30,943 nucleotides of DNA. Origin: Thermoprotei archaeon (GTDB lineage Archaea; Thermoproteota; Thermoprotei; Thermofilales; B15-G2). Under the pieces are notes generated by a model that worked only from the letters and a program-made list of their open reading frames with translations, was not told where the DNA came from and ran no database searches. The DNA is taken from the NCBI GenBank assembly GCA_003649445.1, contig QMRV01000025.1, forward strand, positions 1 through 30,943, written 5' to 3'. Positions within the stretch are counted from its first letter, which is position 1; each line of letters starts with the position of its first letter. Position numbers and translations under genes: made by a program. Positions 23,544 through 30,847 of the stretch are shown here, in pieces.

Positions 23544-23900
23544 GTGAGATACGTACATAATATGAGGTTTATAGGGAGGGAGGTGAGGAGGCTTGAGTCT
23601 GGTGAGGAAGTTGAGTTTGGTGTCTTGGAGTATAGTGATTTTCGTGGACGTAGGTGCCGTGTTTTAGTTACGAGAGTGTGGTTTGAGAATAGTTTAATTT
23701 ACCTTGAGTTCTTTTCGTGTAATAAGAGGCTTCTTGTTAAGGCTGTGAAGTATTTTGGGGAGTTTTTTGGAGCATTTTTCTTTATGAAGAAAAAGCTCGT
23801 GCAATATAGTGGGGGCTATGTGTACGCGTTTTACAATACGCAGGTTGTTTTAGAGAGAGAGCGCTTGAAGTATTTGAAGGAGATAGAGTGCGGCTGCTGA
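23544..23900 (+). CDS. Hypothetical protein (118 aa), second gene of the operon
   Basis: Not recognised. A beta-rich, basic small protein (EVEFGVLEYSDFRGRRCRVL, then VTRVWFENSLIYLEFFSC), ending in a helix and CGC. GTG at 23544 follows the first gene's stop with a six-base gap, so the two are co-translated. A stretch of bases around GTGGACGTAGGTGC (about 23643-23657) also occurs in the first gene as TGGACGTAGGTGC (about 23321-23333), coding for similar residues (GRRC). This may reflect a shared short motif or partial duplication. The coding strand is G/T-rich, as in the first gene. Confidence 0.65.
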   Translation: MRYVHNMRFIGREVRRLESGEEVEFGVLEYSDFRGRRCRVLVTRVWFENSLIYLEFFSCNKRLLVKAVKYFGEFFGAFFFMKKKLVQYSGGYVYAFYNTQVVLERERLKYLKEIECGC

Positions 23901-24023
23901 ACTGTGGTTAATTATTTTGTTGAGTCAGCTTTTGGGAGGAAAATTTTATAGCTTACTGCAAAAGATGGTTAAATATATTGGAAAGGATTTATATACTATT
24001 GAGTCATGTTATTTAATGTAAAG

Positions 24024-24143
24024 GTGACTGTTAGAGTAGTTTTGGATAAAAAGCTTGTGGATAGGATTAGAGAAATTAGTAAAGGGAGGCTTTTTGATGA
24101 AGTAGTGGCTGAGCTTTTATCGAAGGCTTTAGAGAGCGTGTAA
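24024..24143 (+). CDS. Tiny ribbon-helix-helix DNA-binding protein (39 aa)
   Basis: GTG at 24024 opens TVRVVLDKKLVDRIREISKG followed by RLFDEVVAELLSKALES, i.e. a beta-strand and two helices of the CopG/Arc type. ATG at 24006 is also in frame, but TTTATATA at 23988-23995 would put the transcription start near 24018, after that ATG, so GTG is preferred and the message is nearly leaderless. It overlaps the 3' end of nurA by 15 bases in convergent orientation. Such small RHH proteins regulate neighbouring operons or act as antitoxins; no toxin gene follows it. The target may be its own promoter or the operon upstream. Confidence 0.65.
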   Translation: MTVRVVLDKKLVDRIREISKGRLFDEVVAELLSKALESV

Positions 24144-25160
24144 TTTGTTGCTGGCTGTGAGCTGAAGTATTTTTGTTGATAGTTTTTGTTTGAATATTTT
24201 TGTGTTTAGTAGTGTTTTGCATGTTTTGTCTGCGTACTCTATTAGTAGTGGGAAGCCTTTTGCCGAGAGTTGCGAGTCAGCTATTATTGTCGCCATTGCC
24301 TTTTCTAGTCTATCTTCGTGGCATTCTGCTAGGTAAGGTGATTGGTGTGTTTTGTATACGCAGAGGACTATTTCTTCTCCATGGGTTTTTAGGAATTCTT
24401 CTACTATTGGGCGGTCTCTGCGCGGGAGTCCTCTTGGCTTTATTAGTTTGGATAGTGGTCCTAATACTATGTATTCTCCTGGCTCTAGTAGTAGTCCTAG
24501 GCTTATTGCTCTGAGTCTCGATGTTCTCGTGATTACTGATGAGAGTTTCTTTGACTCTACTATTTTCTGTGATAGTTCTAGGCATTTTTCTAGTAGTCCT
24601 GGTGTTTTTAGGCGTAGACGGAATTCAAGTGGTAGTAGTGGTCCGTGTACCAGTGCTTCTTGGTGTGGTGTCTGTAGAGCGAAGTGTCTTTCGTAGTAGA
24701 GCATTATTGTTTTATAGAGTAGTCTTGTCTGTGCTCTAGTTTCTTCTATTTTCTTTAAGTACTCTGCTATGTTTTCTGCTTCTCCTTCAATAAAGTCTTG
24801 GTCTGCTACGTATGTTGTGTAAGTGACTGCTGTCTGAGTGTAGGATATTATTACTACTCCTATTCGGCAGCGCGCGCCTGTTGGTGTAGGGTATATTGAT
24901 AGTGTTCCGTCTACTCCACATACTTTTCCTTCGACTAGTCTTTTTAATGCTTCTTTTAGTTCTTTTTCTGAAGGCTTTTTAAGCCTGTTTTCTAGTAGCC
25001 TTTTTTCTTCAACATATTTTCTTAGTTTTCTTTTTAGCTCTACGTAGTGTTTTGCTGCTTCTTCTGTTAGCTTATTTTCTATTTTCATGTACTCGTGGTA
25101 TTGCATCCACTTAATCGACTTTACTACTTCTCTGAAGTCTTTGAGCAGTACTTCTTCCAC
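24129..25160 (-). CDS. nurA: NurA 5'-3' nuclease
   Basis: 343 aa, the family length. The first metal ligand is in VCGVDGTLSIYP (D84); EALVHGPLLP (168-177) aligns with the second motif, where NurA proteins usually have Asp where H172 stands; GFPLLIEYADKTCKTL holds the last conserved Asp (D311). NurA works with HerA to resect DNA ends for recombination, and in phage defence in some systems. The genes are divergent here with only about 50 bases between the starts, so they share a promoter region. If my alignment is right, the Asp-to-His change could weaken metal binding. Confidence 0.9.
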   Translation of the reverse strand: MEEVLLKDFREVVKSIKWMQYHEYMKIENKLTEEAAKHYVELKRKLRKYVEEKRLLENRLKKPSEKELKEALKRLVEGKVCGVDGTLSIYPTPTGARCRIGVVIISYTQTAVTYTTYVADQDFIEGEAENIAEYLKKIEETRAQTRLLYKTIMLYYERHFALQTPHQEALVHGPLLPLEFRLRLKTPGLLEKCLELSQKIVESKKLSSVITRTSRLRAISLGLLLEPGEYIVLGPLSKLIKPRGLPRRDRPIVEEFLKTHGEEIVLCVYKTHQSPYLAECHEDRLEKAMATIIADSQLSAKGFPLLIEYADKTCKTLLNTKIFKQKLSTKILQLTASNKLHAL

Positions 25161-25210
25161 AAATAGAATACGCAGTAGTGCTTAATTAGCTTAATTTACT
25201 ATCTATTAAT

Positions 25211-26833
25211 GTGGAAGAGAAAGTAGTAGGTTTCACGGCATTTGATAAGAGGAGAGACTCTTCTAACAGTATTCTAGCCTATGTGCCTGAAGAAAAAGCC
25301 GATGCTCTGGCTCGAGGAAAATATGTTAAAATAGTTTCAGACTACGGAGGTAGTACTAGGGTTTTTGTAGGCAGAGTGACTGGAGGTCCTTTTTACGAGA
25401 CCGAGGGTGTTGACGTGGCTTCGGCTGAAGTAGACGTGATGGTGTCTCATCCTCTTATTGAACGTGTGCCCCAGTACCGTGCTGTATATGAGGTAGAGGT
25501 TTTAGGAGAAGTAGAGGATGCTGTGAAAATGGTTTTGAAGTCTTCTTATACTAGACCTAGGCCTAAGTCAAAAGTTTTTCTCTTGTCGCCTCTAGAGCTC
25601 TCGAAGTACTTTAGGTTCGAGTCTCGTGGAATGCTTCTTGGCCACCTTATGCACTATAAAGGCGTTAAAGTCTACTTAGATCCCGGCGACATTAATGTTC
25701 TTCCGAGGAACTTGGGTATATTTGGTACTGTTGGGAGCGGTAAGACTAATACTGCTCAAGTTCTTATAGAAGAGGCTTCTAGGTGTGGGTGGGCTGTCGT
25801 AGTAATTGATGTTGAGGGCGAGTACGTGTACATGGATCAGCCTAACGACAGTGATAAAATGATCCGTATTCTCGAGAGCGAATATAAGCTTGAGCCTGAG
25901 GGTCTCAGAGACTTCGGGGTGTATGTGCCTGAGCCCTCGGAGTACTGTGTTAGGAGAGACGCAGATAGTTTTTCGCTCTCTTTCTACGACTTAACTCTTC
26001 CTCTTGTCTTAGAGATTATTAGGGCTAATGAGCCTCAGGAAAGAAGGCTTAGCCGTGTCTGGAGAAAGCTTGAGGAAAGTGTTTTGAAAGAAGAAGAGCC
26101 AGCTGATGCTTTCGAGGAATTTATTGGCGCTAGAACTGAGGCTAAGAAAGGATTTACTCTCAGAGAGCTTATTGAGCGCGTAGAGCAGCTGGCTGAGCAA
26201 GCTAAAGTTAGGAGACAGACCTACGACGCTACGAGCTATGAGGCGATAGCGAGTAAGCTTGAGCGCCTTGAGGCGACAGGGCTCTTTGATAAAGACCGCA
26301 TTTTGTCTGTGGATGAGCTTCTTGTTCCAGGTAGAGTTTCTGTAATAGATGTGAGCGATGCAAGCGATACTGTCAAGAATATTGTTATTAGCTGGCTTTT
26401 GCTCAAAATATTTTCAGCTAAATTGAGGAATCCCAGGGCTCCTAAAACACTATTTATTATAGAAGAGGCTCATACTTTTGTCTCGAAGGAGAAAGCTGAA
26501 GCTATGCGCACTACACTCGACATGCTTAAAACTATAGCTAGGAGAGGTAGGAAAAGGTGGCTTTCGCTCTGCTTTATATCACAGCAACCAGGCCACTTGC
26601 CTACCGAGATCTTTGAGCTCTGCAATACTAGGATAGTGCACCGCCTTATGAGCGAGTATAATTTAAGGGCTCTTAGAGAAACTACGACAGGTGTTGCTAG
26701 AGAAGTCTGGAGGACTGTGCCGGGGTTCCATGTAGGCGAGGCTTTATTGGCGTCGCCTCAGCTGCCTCACCCAGTTTTAATGAAAGTGAGACCTGCTAAA
26801 ACAATGAGAGCTCGCTTAACAGAGCTACGCTAG
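25211..26833 (+). CDS. herA: HerA bipolar DNA translocase/helicase
   Basis: 540 aa. The N-terminal HAS barrel (about 1-110) precedes the RecA-like core. Walker A is GTVGSGKT (172-179), Walker B is TLFIIEEAH (413-421) with the catalytic Glu, followed by the ISQQP sensor (456-460) and the conserved late Arg region (TRIVHRLM). HerA forms a hexamer that drives DNA through the NurA nuclease to make 3' overhangs with Mre11-Rad50. The partner nurA is divergent. GTG at 25211 is preferred because it places the HAS strand KVVGFTAFD at the N-terminus. The 3' end overlaps the Crn1-like gene by four bases. Archaeal HerA can be housekeeping repair or a defence component; the location in a defence island allows both. 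Confidence 0.95.
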   Translation: MEEKVVGFTAFDKRRDSSNSILAYVPEEKADALARGKYVKIVSDYGGSTRVFVGRVTGGPFYETEGVDVASAEVDVMVSHPLIERVPQYRAVYEVEVLGEVEDAVKMVLKSSYTRPRPKSKVFLLSPLELSKYFRFESRGMLLGHLMHYKGVKVYLDPGDINVLPRNLGIFGTVGSGKTNTAQVLIEEASRCGWAVVVIDVEGEYVYMDQPNDSDKMIRILESEYKLEPEGLRDFGVYVPEPSEYCVRRDADSFSLSFYDLTLPLVLEIIRANEPQERRLSRVWRKLEESVLKEEEPADAFEEFIGARTEAKKGFTLRELIERVEQLAEQAKVRRQTYDATSYEAIASKLERLEATGLFDKDRILSVDELLVPGRVSVIDVSDASDTVKNIVISWLLLKIFSAKLRNPRAPKTLFIIEEAHTFVSKEKAEAMRTTLDMLKTIARRGRKRWLSLCFISQQPGHLPTEIFELCNTRIVHRLMSEYNLRALRETTTGVAREVWRTVPGFHVGEALLASPQLPHPVLMKVRPAKTMRARLTELR

Positions 26834-27627
26834 CTCTCTATGTAGGGTAAAAGTATTTTAATCCACTTCTTCAGTTTTACTTTCTTTTGGTCTTCTATTG
26901 TAACTAGTCTTCTTTCAGAAAGCTCTTTGAGGACGTTTTCTTCTATTTCGTCTGCAGGAAGGAATCCGTGTAGTTTTTCTCGCTCATATATTTTCTTGAG
27001 TTCATTTAAGTATACTGCTTTAACTGTGAGGGGGATTGAGGGTAATTCGACGTGTTCTCTGAAGTTTTCGTGAATGTAGTAGACTGAGTCTACATTGAGG
27101 AGGAAAGCAGCTATTATTAGGAAAGAGGTTTCGGGCTTGAATCCTGCTGTAGCGCAGACATATACTTTGTGGCCTGCTTTCTTGTACTCGCTTATAAGCT
27201 TACAGGCTGTGTCAAGGAGACTCATTAAGCCTTCTTCGAATACCACGCCAAAGCCTTTAACTACTTTGACTTCAGTGTCTATACCTGCTTTTTCCGACAA
27301 GTACTTCTTGACTATGGATGAGCAGAAATAGCCTACTCCTGTGTCTGTTGAAAGAAGTAGTACTTTGTCTACAAGCCCATTTTCTAGGAAGTATTTGAGT
27401 GAGTTTAGTTCAGCGCTCATAGTATATGGGTCTTTAACTACCATAGTGTAGACTTCGTTAAATACTCTCGATGTTATAGAGACGTGCTCTTTCAGTTCAA
27501 GGTCTTCAGGGGACCCGGGTGTAGCTAACTTAGCTTTAATTAAAGTGTTTTTAATATCTTCGGATATATCTTTTTTCAGAGCGTTCGCTACAATAGATGT
27601 GCCTGTAGTGACTAAGTGTACGTGCAT
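26830..27627 (-). CDS. crn1: Crn1-like CARF ring nuclease (APE2256/Sso1393-Sso2081 family)
   Basis: 265 aa from the ATG at 27627 (a GTG at 27648 would add seven residues, but a TATA-like ATATTTTAA lies just 22-30 bases before the ATG). The N-terminal loop VTTGTSIV carries the catalytic Ser position of Crn1, and VCATAGFKPE holds the Lys that positions the ligand (family N-A-T-G-G-F-K-P-E; here A-T-A-G-F). A C-terminal winged-helix-like region follows (LPADEIEENVLKELSERRLV). These enzymes break cyclic tetra-adenylate and so switch off Csx1-type effectors. The gene lies 3' of herA in convergent orientation. It is probably active; the first G of the GG pair is changed to A. Confidence 0.87.
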   Translation of the reverse strand: MHVHLVTTGTSIVANALKKDISEDIKNTLIKAKLATPGSPEDLELKEHVSITSRVFNEVYTMVVKDPYTMSAELNSLKYFLENGLVDKVLLLSTDTGVGYFCSSIVKKYLSEKAGIDTEVKVVKGFGVVFEEGLMSLLDTACKLISEYKKAGHKVYVCATAGFKPETSFLIIAAFLLNVDSVYYIHENFREHVELPSIPLTVKAVYLNELKKIYEREKLHGFLPADEIEENVLKELSERRLVTIEDQKKVKLKKWIKILLPYIES

Positions 27628-27672
27628 AGTTACTTTATGCTCTAGCACTTAAAATATTTTGTGAAAACCTGG

Positions 27673-28953
27673 TTACTGGGCACTGTTTTCGAAAAACAGG
27701 CTTTTTCTACTTTTCTCTAAAATCTTTTCGACATCCCAGACTTCTATGTCTTCTGGCTCTTTTTCGAGAACACTTGTCTCAGGAACTATTAGTATTTTTT
27801 GAATGTTTTTGAATTTACCGAGTTTCTCTTCGACTGTTTTTACTTCTTTTCGCGGTACATAGTTTTTCCATTTAACTTCACCAACTAATTTAAGTCTCTT
27901 AAACTCTAAGAGAGCTATATCTACTTCAAGCTCTCTTTCTTCAATTATTTGATACTGTAAACCAAGGATCTTCGATAAAAGATTTCTAAAAAACTGTTCT
28001 ACGTGTCTGGGAAGCTTCTCGTTTACTACTCTTCTTATAAATTTTTTCGGTATATCTAGCTCTGTATAAGAGTACTTGCTTTCAAGATAGTAGTGTAAAT
28101 CTAGTAGAGGCGACTTGTGGAAATACCTGTACTTTTTCTTATTGAATACTTTTATTTTCTCTAAAATACCCATTTCCGTTAAAATATTTAAGTATTTTTG
28201 TAGAATACCTGGATTATCTTTAGCTAAAAGTCCTCTAGAGAAAAGCAGAGAAGATATTTCCGTACTAATGTTTTTTCCATCTGCTACAGCTTTTAAAACG
28301 CCCTCGTAAATATTTGTAAGTTCTCTTTCTTCTTCTCTAAACACTTCTCCTACGAGCTCTTTTAGTATTAGCTTGCCGTCGTAGAGAAAGTCTGCAAGAA
28401 AGTCTCTAATGTTTCCTCCTCTGTAAAAGGGAATAAGCATTACTTCTCTGAGGTACACTGAGCTCTCAACTAGCTCTTTCCCCTGGAAATCTTTCGACAA
28501 CTCTACTAGAATTTCTCTCTCGTCGACTAAATCTATTTTAACGGGCTTTACTAGTCCTAAGAGAGGCTGACCTCTACCTATTATTTTCTTCGCTAGCCAG
28601 AGAGTCGACGTTATCAGAATTAAATTACCTTTAATTCCTAATGCGTGTAGAAAATCTAGGAAACTTTCGGGAAGTCTATGAAACTCGTCTACAACTATTG
28701 TTTTATCTTCAATAATTTCTCTAAGTATTTTAATAAATTCTCTATATGTATAGAATTCTCCCGACTCTTTATCTAAAACTGTTCCATCTCTATTGACGAA
28801 GAAAAACTTATCGTAGGGAATAAAGTTTTCTACTAAAAAGGTTTTCCCAGTTTTCCTTCTACCATAGACCATTACCCAAGGCAAACTCCTTCTAATCCTC
28901 GAGATTTCTATTCTTCTGGGAATTATTCTCACGGGAATAATGAATATGAACAT
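27673..28953 (-). CDS. Intact STAND ATPase with C-terminal PD-(D/E)xK nuclease (archaeal ATPase/DUF234)
   Basis: 426 aa. Walker A GRRKTGKT (31-38), Walker B TIVVDEFHRLP (85-95, E90), a winged-helix segment in the middle (about 210-275), and a C-terminal nuclease domain with D345 in ELEVDIAL, E359 and K361 in LVGEVKWK. Such MNS-clade STAND ATPases sense a ligand and release an effector; many archaeal genomes carry dozens, often next to mobile elements and defence genes. It is the intact relative of the broken gene at 15102-16418. ATG at 28953 begins the frame directly. It is divergent from the Argonaute operon, 85 bases apart, so shared control is possible but not shown. Confidence 0.9.
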   Translation of the reverse strand: MFIFIIPVRIIPRRIEISRIRRSLPWVMVYGRRKTGKTFLVENFIPYDKFFFVNRDGTVLDKESGEFYTYREFIKILREIIEDKTIVVDEFHRLPESFLDFLHALGIKGNLILITSTLWLAKKIIGRGQPLLGLVKPVKIDLVDEREILVELSKDFQGKELVESSVYLREVMLIPFYRGGNIRDFLADFLYDGKLILKELVGEVFREEERELTNIYEGVLKAVADGKNISTEISSLLFSRGLLAKDNPGILQKYLNILTEMGILEKIKVFNKKKYRYFHKSPLLDLHYYLESKYSYTELDIPKKFIRRVVNEKLPRHVEQFFRNLLSKILGLQYQIIEERELEVDIALLEFKRLKLVGEVKWKNYVPRKEVKTVEEKLGKFKNIQKILIVPETSVLEKEPEDIEVWDVEKILEKSRKSLFFENSAQ

Positions 28954-29038
28954 AATATATAACTGCTTCTCTCTTTAGCAAACTGAGCTCTGGTTATTCG
29001 GGGGAAAGTTTAATGAAGTAAAATGCTGTATAGAAAAT

Positions 29039-29548
29039 GTGGAGAATATTTTGAGTATGCTTATTGAAAGAAAATGCATACCTTTAAGTGAACTAGATGA
29101 GAAGACTGTAAGAAAACTGACTAGAAGCGGTTTTGCTAAAGTAGGTGGAGGCTTTCTTTACCCTACAGAAGCTCTTCTCGAAGCTTTTTCTAATGAGAAA
29201 ATATATGGAAAAAAAGGATTAGTGCTCCTAAGCCCTAATGGAGCCTTTTTCACTAAAAGTAAATTCGGTAAAAGTTTTCTCCGCAAATACTTTATTGTAG
29301 TAGAAGGCTGGCTTGAAGGAGAGTCTCCTACACTACTTCCTCCAGCATCCGCTCTTGTACTCGAAGCAGAAGAATCTTTTCTCAAAGGAAACTATGGACT
29401 AGCTAGAGCTAAGCTCCTCCAGGCAGCAGAACTAGCTAGAAATAAAGCACTTAAAGAGAAAGTAGAGAAAACACTGTCTTCAAGTGACCTCAAAGAAGTT
29501 TTAGAAGAATTTAAAAAGAGGCTGGGACTACGAGAGGAACAATTCTAA
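29039..29548 (+). CDS. Small partner protein encoded upstream of Argonaute (169 aa)
   Basis: Not assigned to a family. An N-terminal winged-helix-like segment (about 1-50, SELDEKTVRKLTRSGFAKVG), a beta-rich middle (LVLLSPNGAFFTKSKFG...YFIVVEGWLEGE), then helices that look like one TPR-like unit (SFLKGNYGLARAKLLQAAEL) and a charged end. GTG at 29039 has GTTTAATG about 25-30 bases upstream. Its stop (29546-29548) overlaps the Argonaute frame, so the two are translated together. In Archaeoglobus fulgidus a MID-PIWI Argonaute works with a separately encoded N-terminal subunit from the same operon; this protein could be a shorter counterpart. That is inference. Confidence 0.75.
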   Translation: MENILSMLIERKCIPLSELDEKTVRKLTRSGFAKVGGGFLYPTEALLEAFSNEKIYGKKGLVLLSPNGAFFTKSKFGKSFLRKYFIVVEGWLEGESPTLLPPASALVLEAEESFLKGNYGLARAKLLQAAELARNKALKEKVEKTLSSSDLKEVLEEFKKRLGLREEQF

Positions 29549-30735
29549 GAAAACCTGTACTAAAGTTCCGTGAAGGCACTGCCCTAACTCCACTAGAAGG
29601 ATTCCGCTTAGGTTTCAAGCCATGGAGCGGGCCAAGCCAAGTAACACTAACAGTCGTAGCCCTCAGAAAAGTATCTACTGAAGCAAAAAAACTAGTCGAG
29701 AGAACAGTCTACGGCTACAAATGGTTCAAAGGACTAGAAGAATGGTTCGACATAGAAGTACCCGAAATAAACTTCATAGAAGTCTCTAGCACTAAAGAGT
29801 ACTTCGAGAAAATAGAAGAAATACCCTACACTACAGTAGTGCTCACAGTAATACCTGACGAAATGAGCGTAGACTACGACGAAGACCCCTACATGCCTCT
29901 CAAACAAGAGTACGCGAGCAGAGGAATACCGAGCCAAATGATAAACTTCTCTACATGCAGAAACTTGAGAGAAAGCCCAGTAGTACTCTATAACATCGCC
30001 TTAAATATCTATGCTAAAGCAGGAGGAATACCCTGGATATTAGCAGAACCTCTCCAAACAGACGCAGCAATAGGACTAGATACAGGCGGAGGAGCAGCAG
30101 CTGCAACACTCCTCTACAACTGGACAAACCTAAATTTCACTTGGGAAACAGAAGCAAATCCATCAGTAAGAGAAGTACTCTCCCTAGAAACTCTACTAAA
30201 CAAACTAATAGAGAAAATAGCTGAAGAAAACAAGCCCCCATCAAACATAGTATTCCACAAAGAAGGACTATTCCACCCAAAAGAAATACAGCTCTTACGG
30301 AAACTAGTAGAAGACTGGAAAACCCAAGGACTAGTAGAAGAAAACTTCCAGTACACTGTAGTAGAGGTCAAGAAAAAATGCGTACCAAGAATACTCCGAG
30401 AACAAGGACCCCGCTACTACAACCCAGTCAAAGGAACATGCCTAATACTAGACAAATACAAAGCACTAGTAACTACAACAGGCTACCCAGACAAAATACT
30501 CCACACAGCCCCAGTAAAACCACTAATAGTCGAAATAGCAGACACAAGCAACTGGGACACAGCAAACATACTACAGTATGCAAAACAAGTCTACTGGCTA
30601 TCAGAACTACACTGGGGATCAGGAATATTCACCTCAAAATACCCCATAACAACACTATACGCACACAGAATAATAGCATTCTGGACCCAAGGAATACACC
30701 CAGCAGAACAAGAAAACACACTATGGTTCCTATAA
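29542..30735 (+). CDS. ago: Prokaryotic Argonaute, MID-PIWI type
   Basis: About 397 aa. The MID domain has the 5'-guide pocket Y117, K121, Q132 and K159 (YMPLK, IPSQM, AKAGGIPW). The PIWI domain has the first acidic residue at D180 (IGLDTGG), but the usual H-R-D-G strand is HKEG (E241), and the last tetrad position is H375 in YAHRIIAFW. The C-terminus is the typical LWFL. The architecture and size resemble A. fulgidus Ago (427 aa). The frame is open from 29515 but has no ATG, GTG or TTG before GTG 29839, which would remove most of MID. ATT at 29542 follows GAGAGG by six bases and begins ILRKPVLKFREG, the normal MID start. I choose ATT; a frameshift from the 169-aa gene is the alternative. The E/D change makes slicing doubtful. 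Confidence 0.9.
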   Translation: MLRKPVLKFREGTALTPLEGFRLGFKPWSGPSQVTLTVVALRKVSTEAKKLVERTVYGYKWFKGLEEWFDIEVPEINFIEVSSTKEYFEKIEEIPYTTVVLTVIPDEMSVDYDEDPYMPLKQEYASRGIPSQMINFSTCRNLRESPVVLYNIALNIYAKAGGIPWILAEPLQTDAAIGLDTGGGAAAATLLYNWTNLNFTWETEANPSVREVLSLETLLNKLIEKIAEENKPPSNIVFHKEGLFHPKEIQLLRKLVEDWKTQGLVEENFQYTVVEVKKKCVPRILREQGPRYYNPVKGTCLILDKYKALVTTTGYPDKILHTAPVKPLIVEIADTSNWDTANILQYAKQVYWLSELHWGSGIFTSKYPITTLYAHRIIAFWTQGIHPAEQENTLWFL

Positions 30736-30847
30736 ACCACAAAACAGTCAAAGAAAACAGTAAAAACAAACAAAACCAGTAAATATAATTAAAAGTCACC
30801 AAACCCTCCTCACAATACCCCATAAAACAATCCAAACCAAAAAAACT

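Noticed and set aside
24200..24739. Several + strand open frames opposite nurA
   Set aside because: Low-complexity Leu/Val/Ser translations; NurA motifs on the minus strand explain the region.
29839..30735. Argonaute starting at GTG 29839
   Set aside because: This would delete the first 100 residues of the MID domain, although the upstream frame reads a normal MID start without a stop.
30378..30782. Open frame of 134 aa on the + strand inside the Argonaute gene
   Set aside because: It is a frame shadow of the A/C-rich PIWI sequence, made almost only of Thr, Asn, Arg and Pro.
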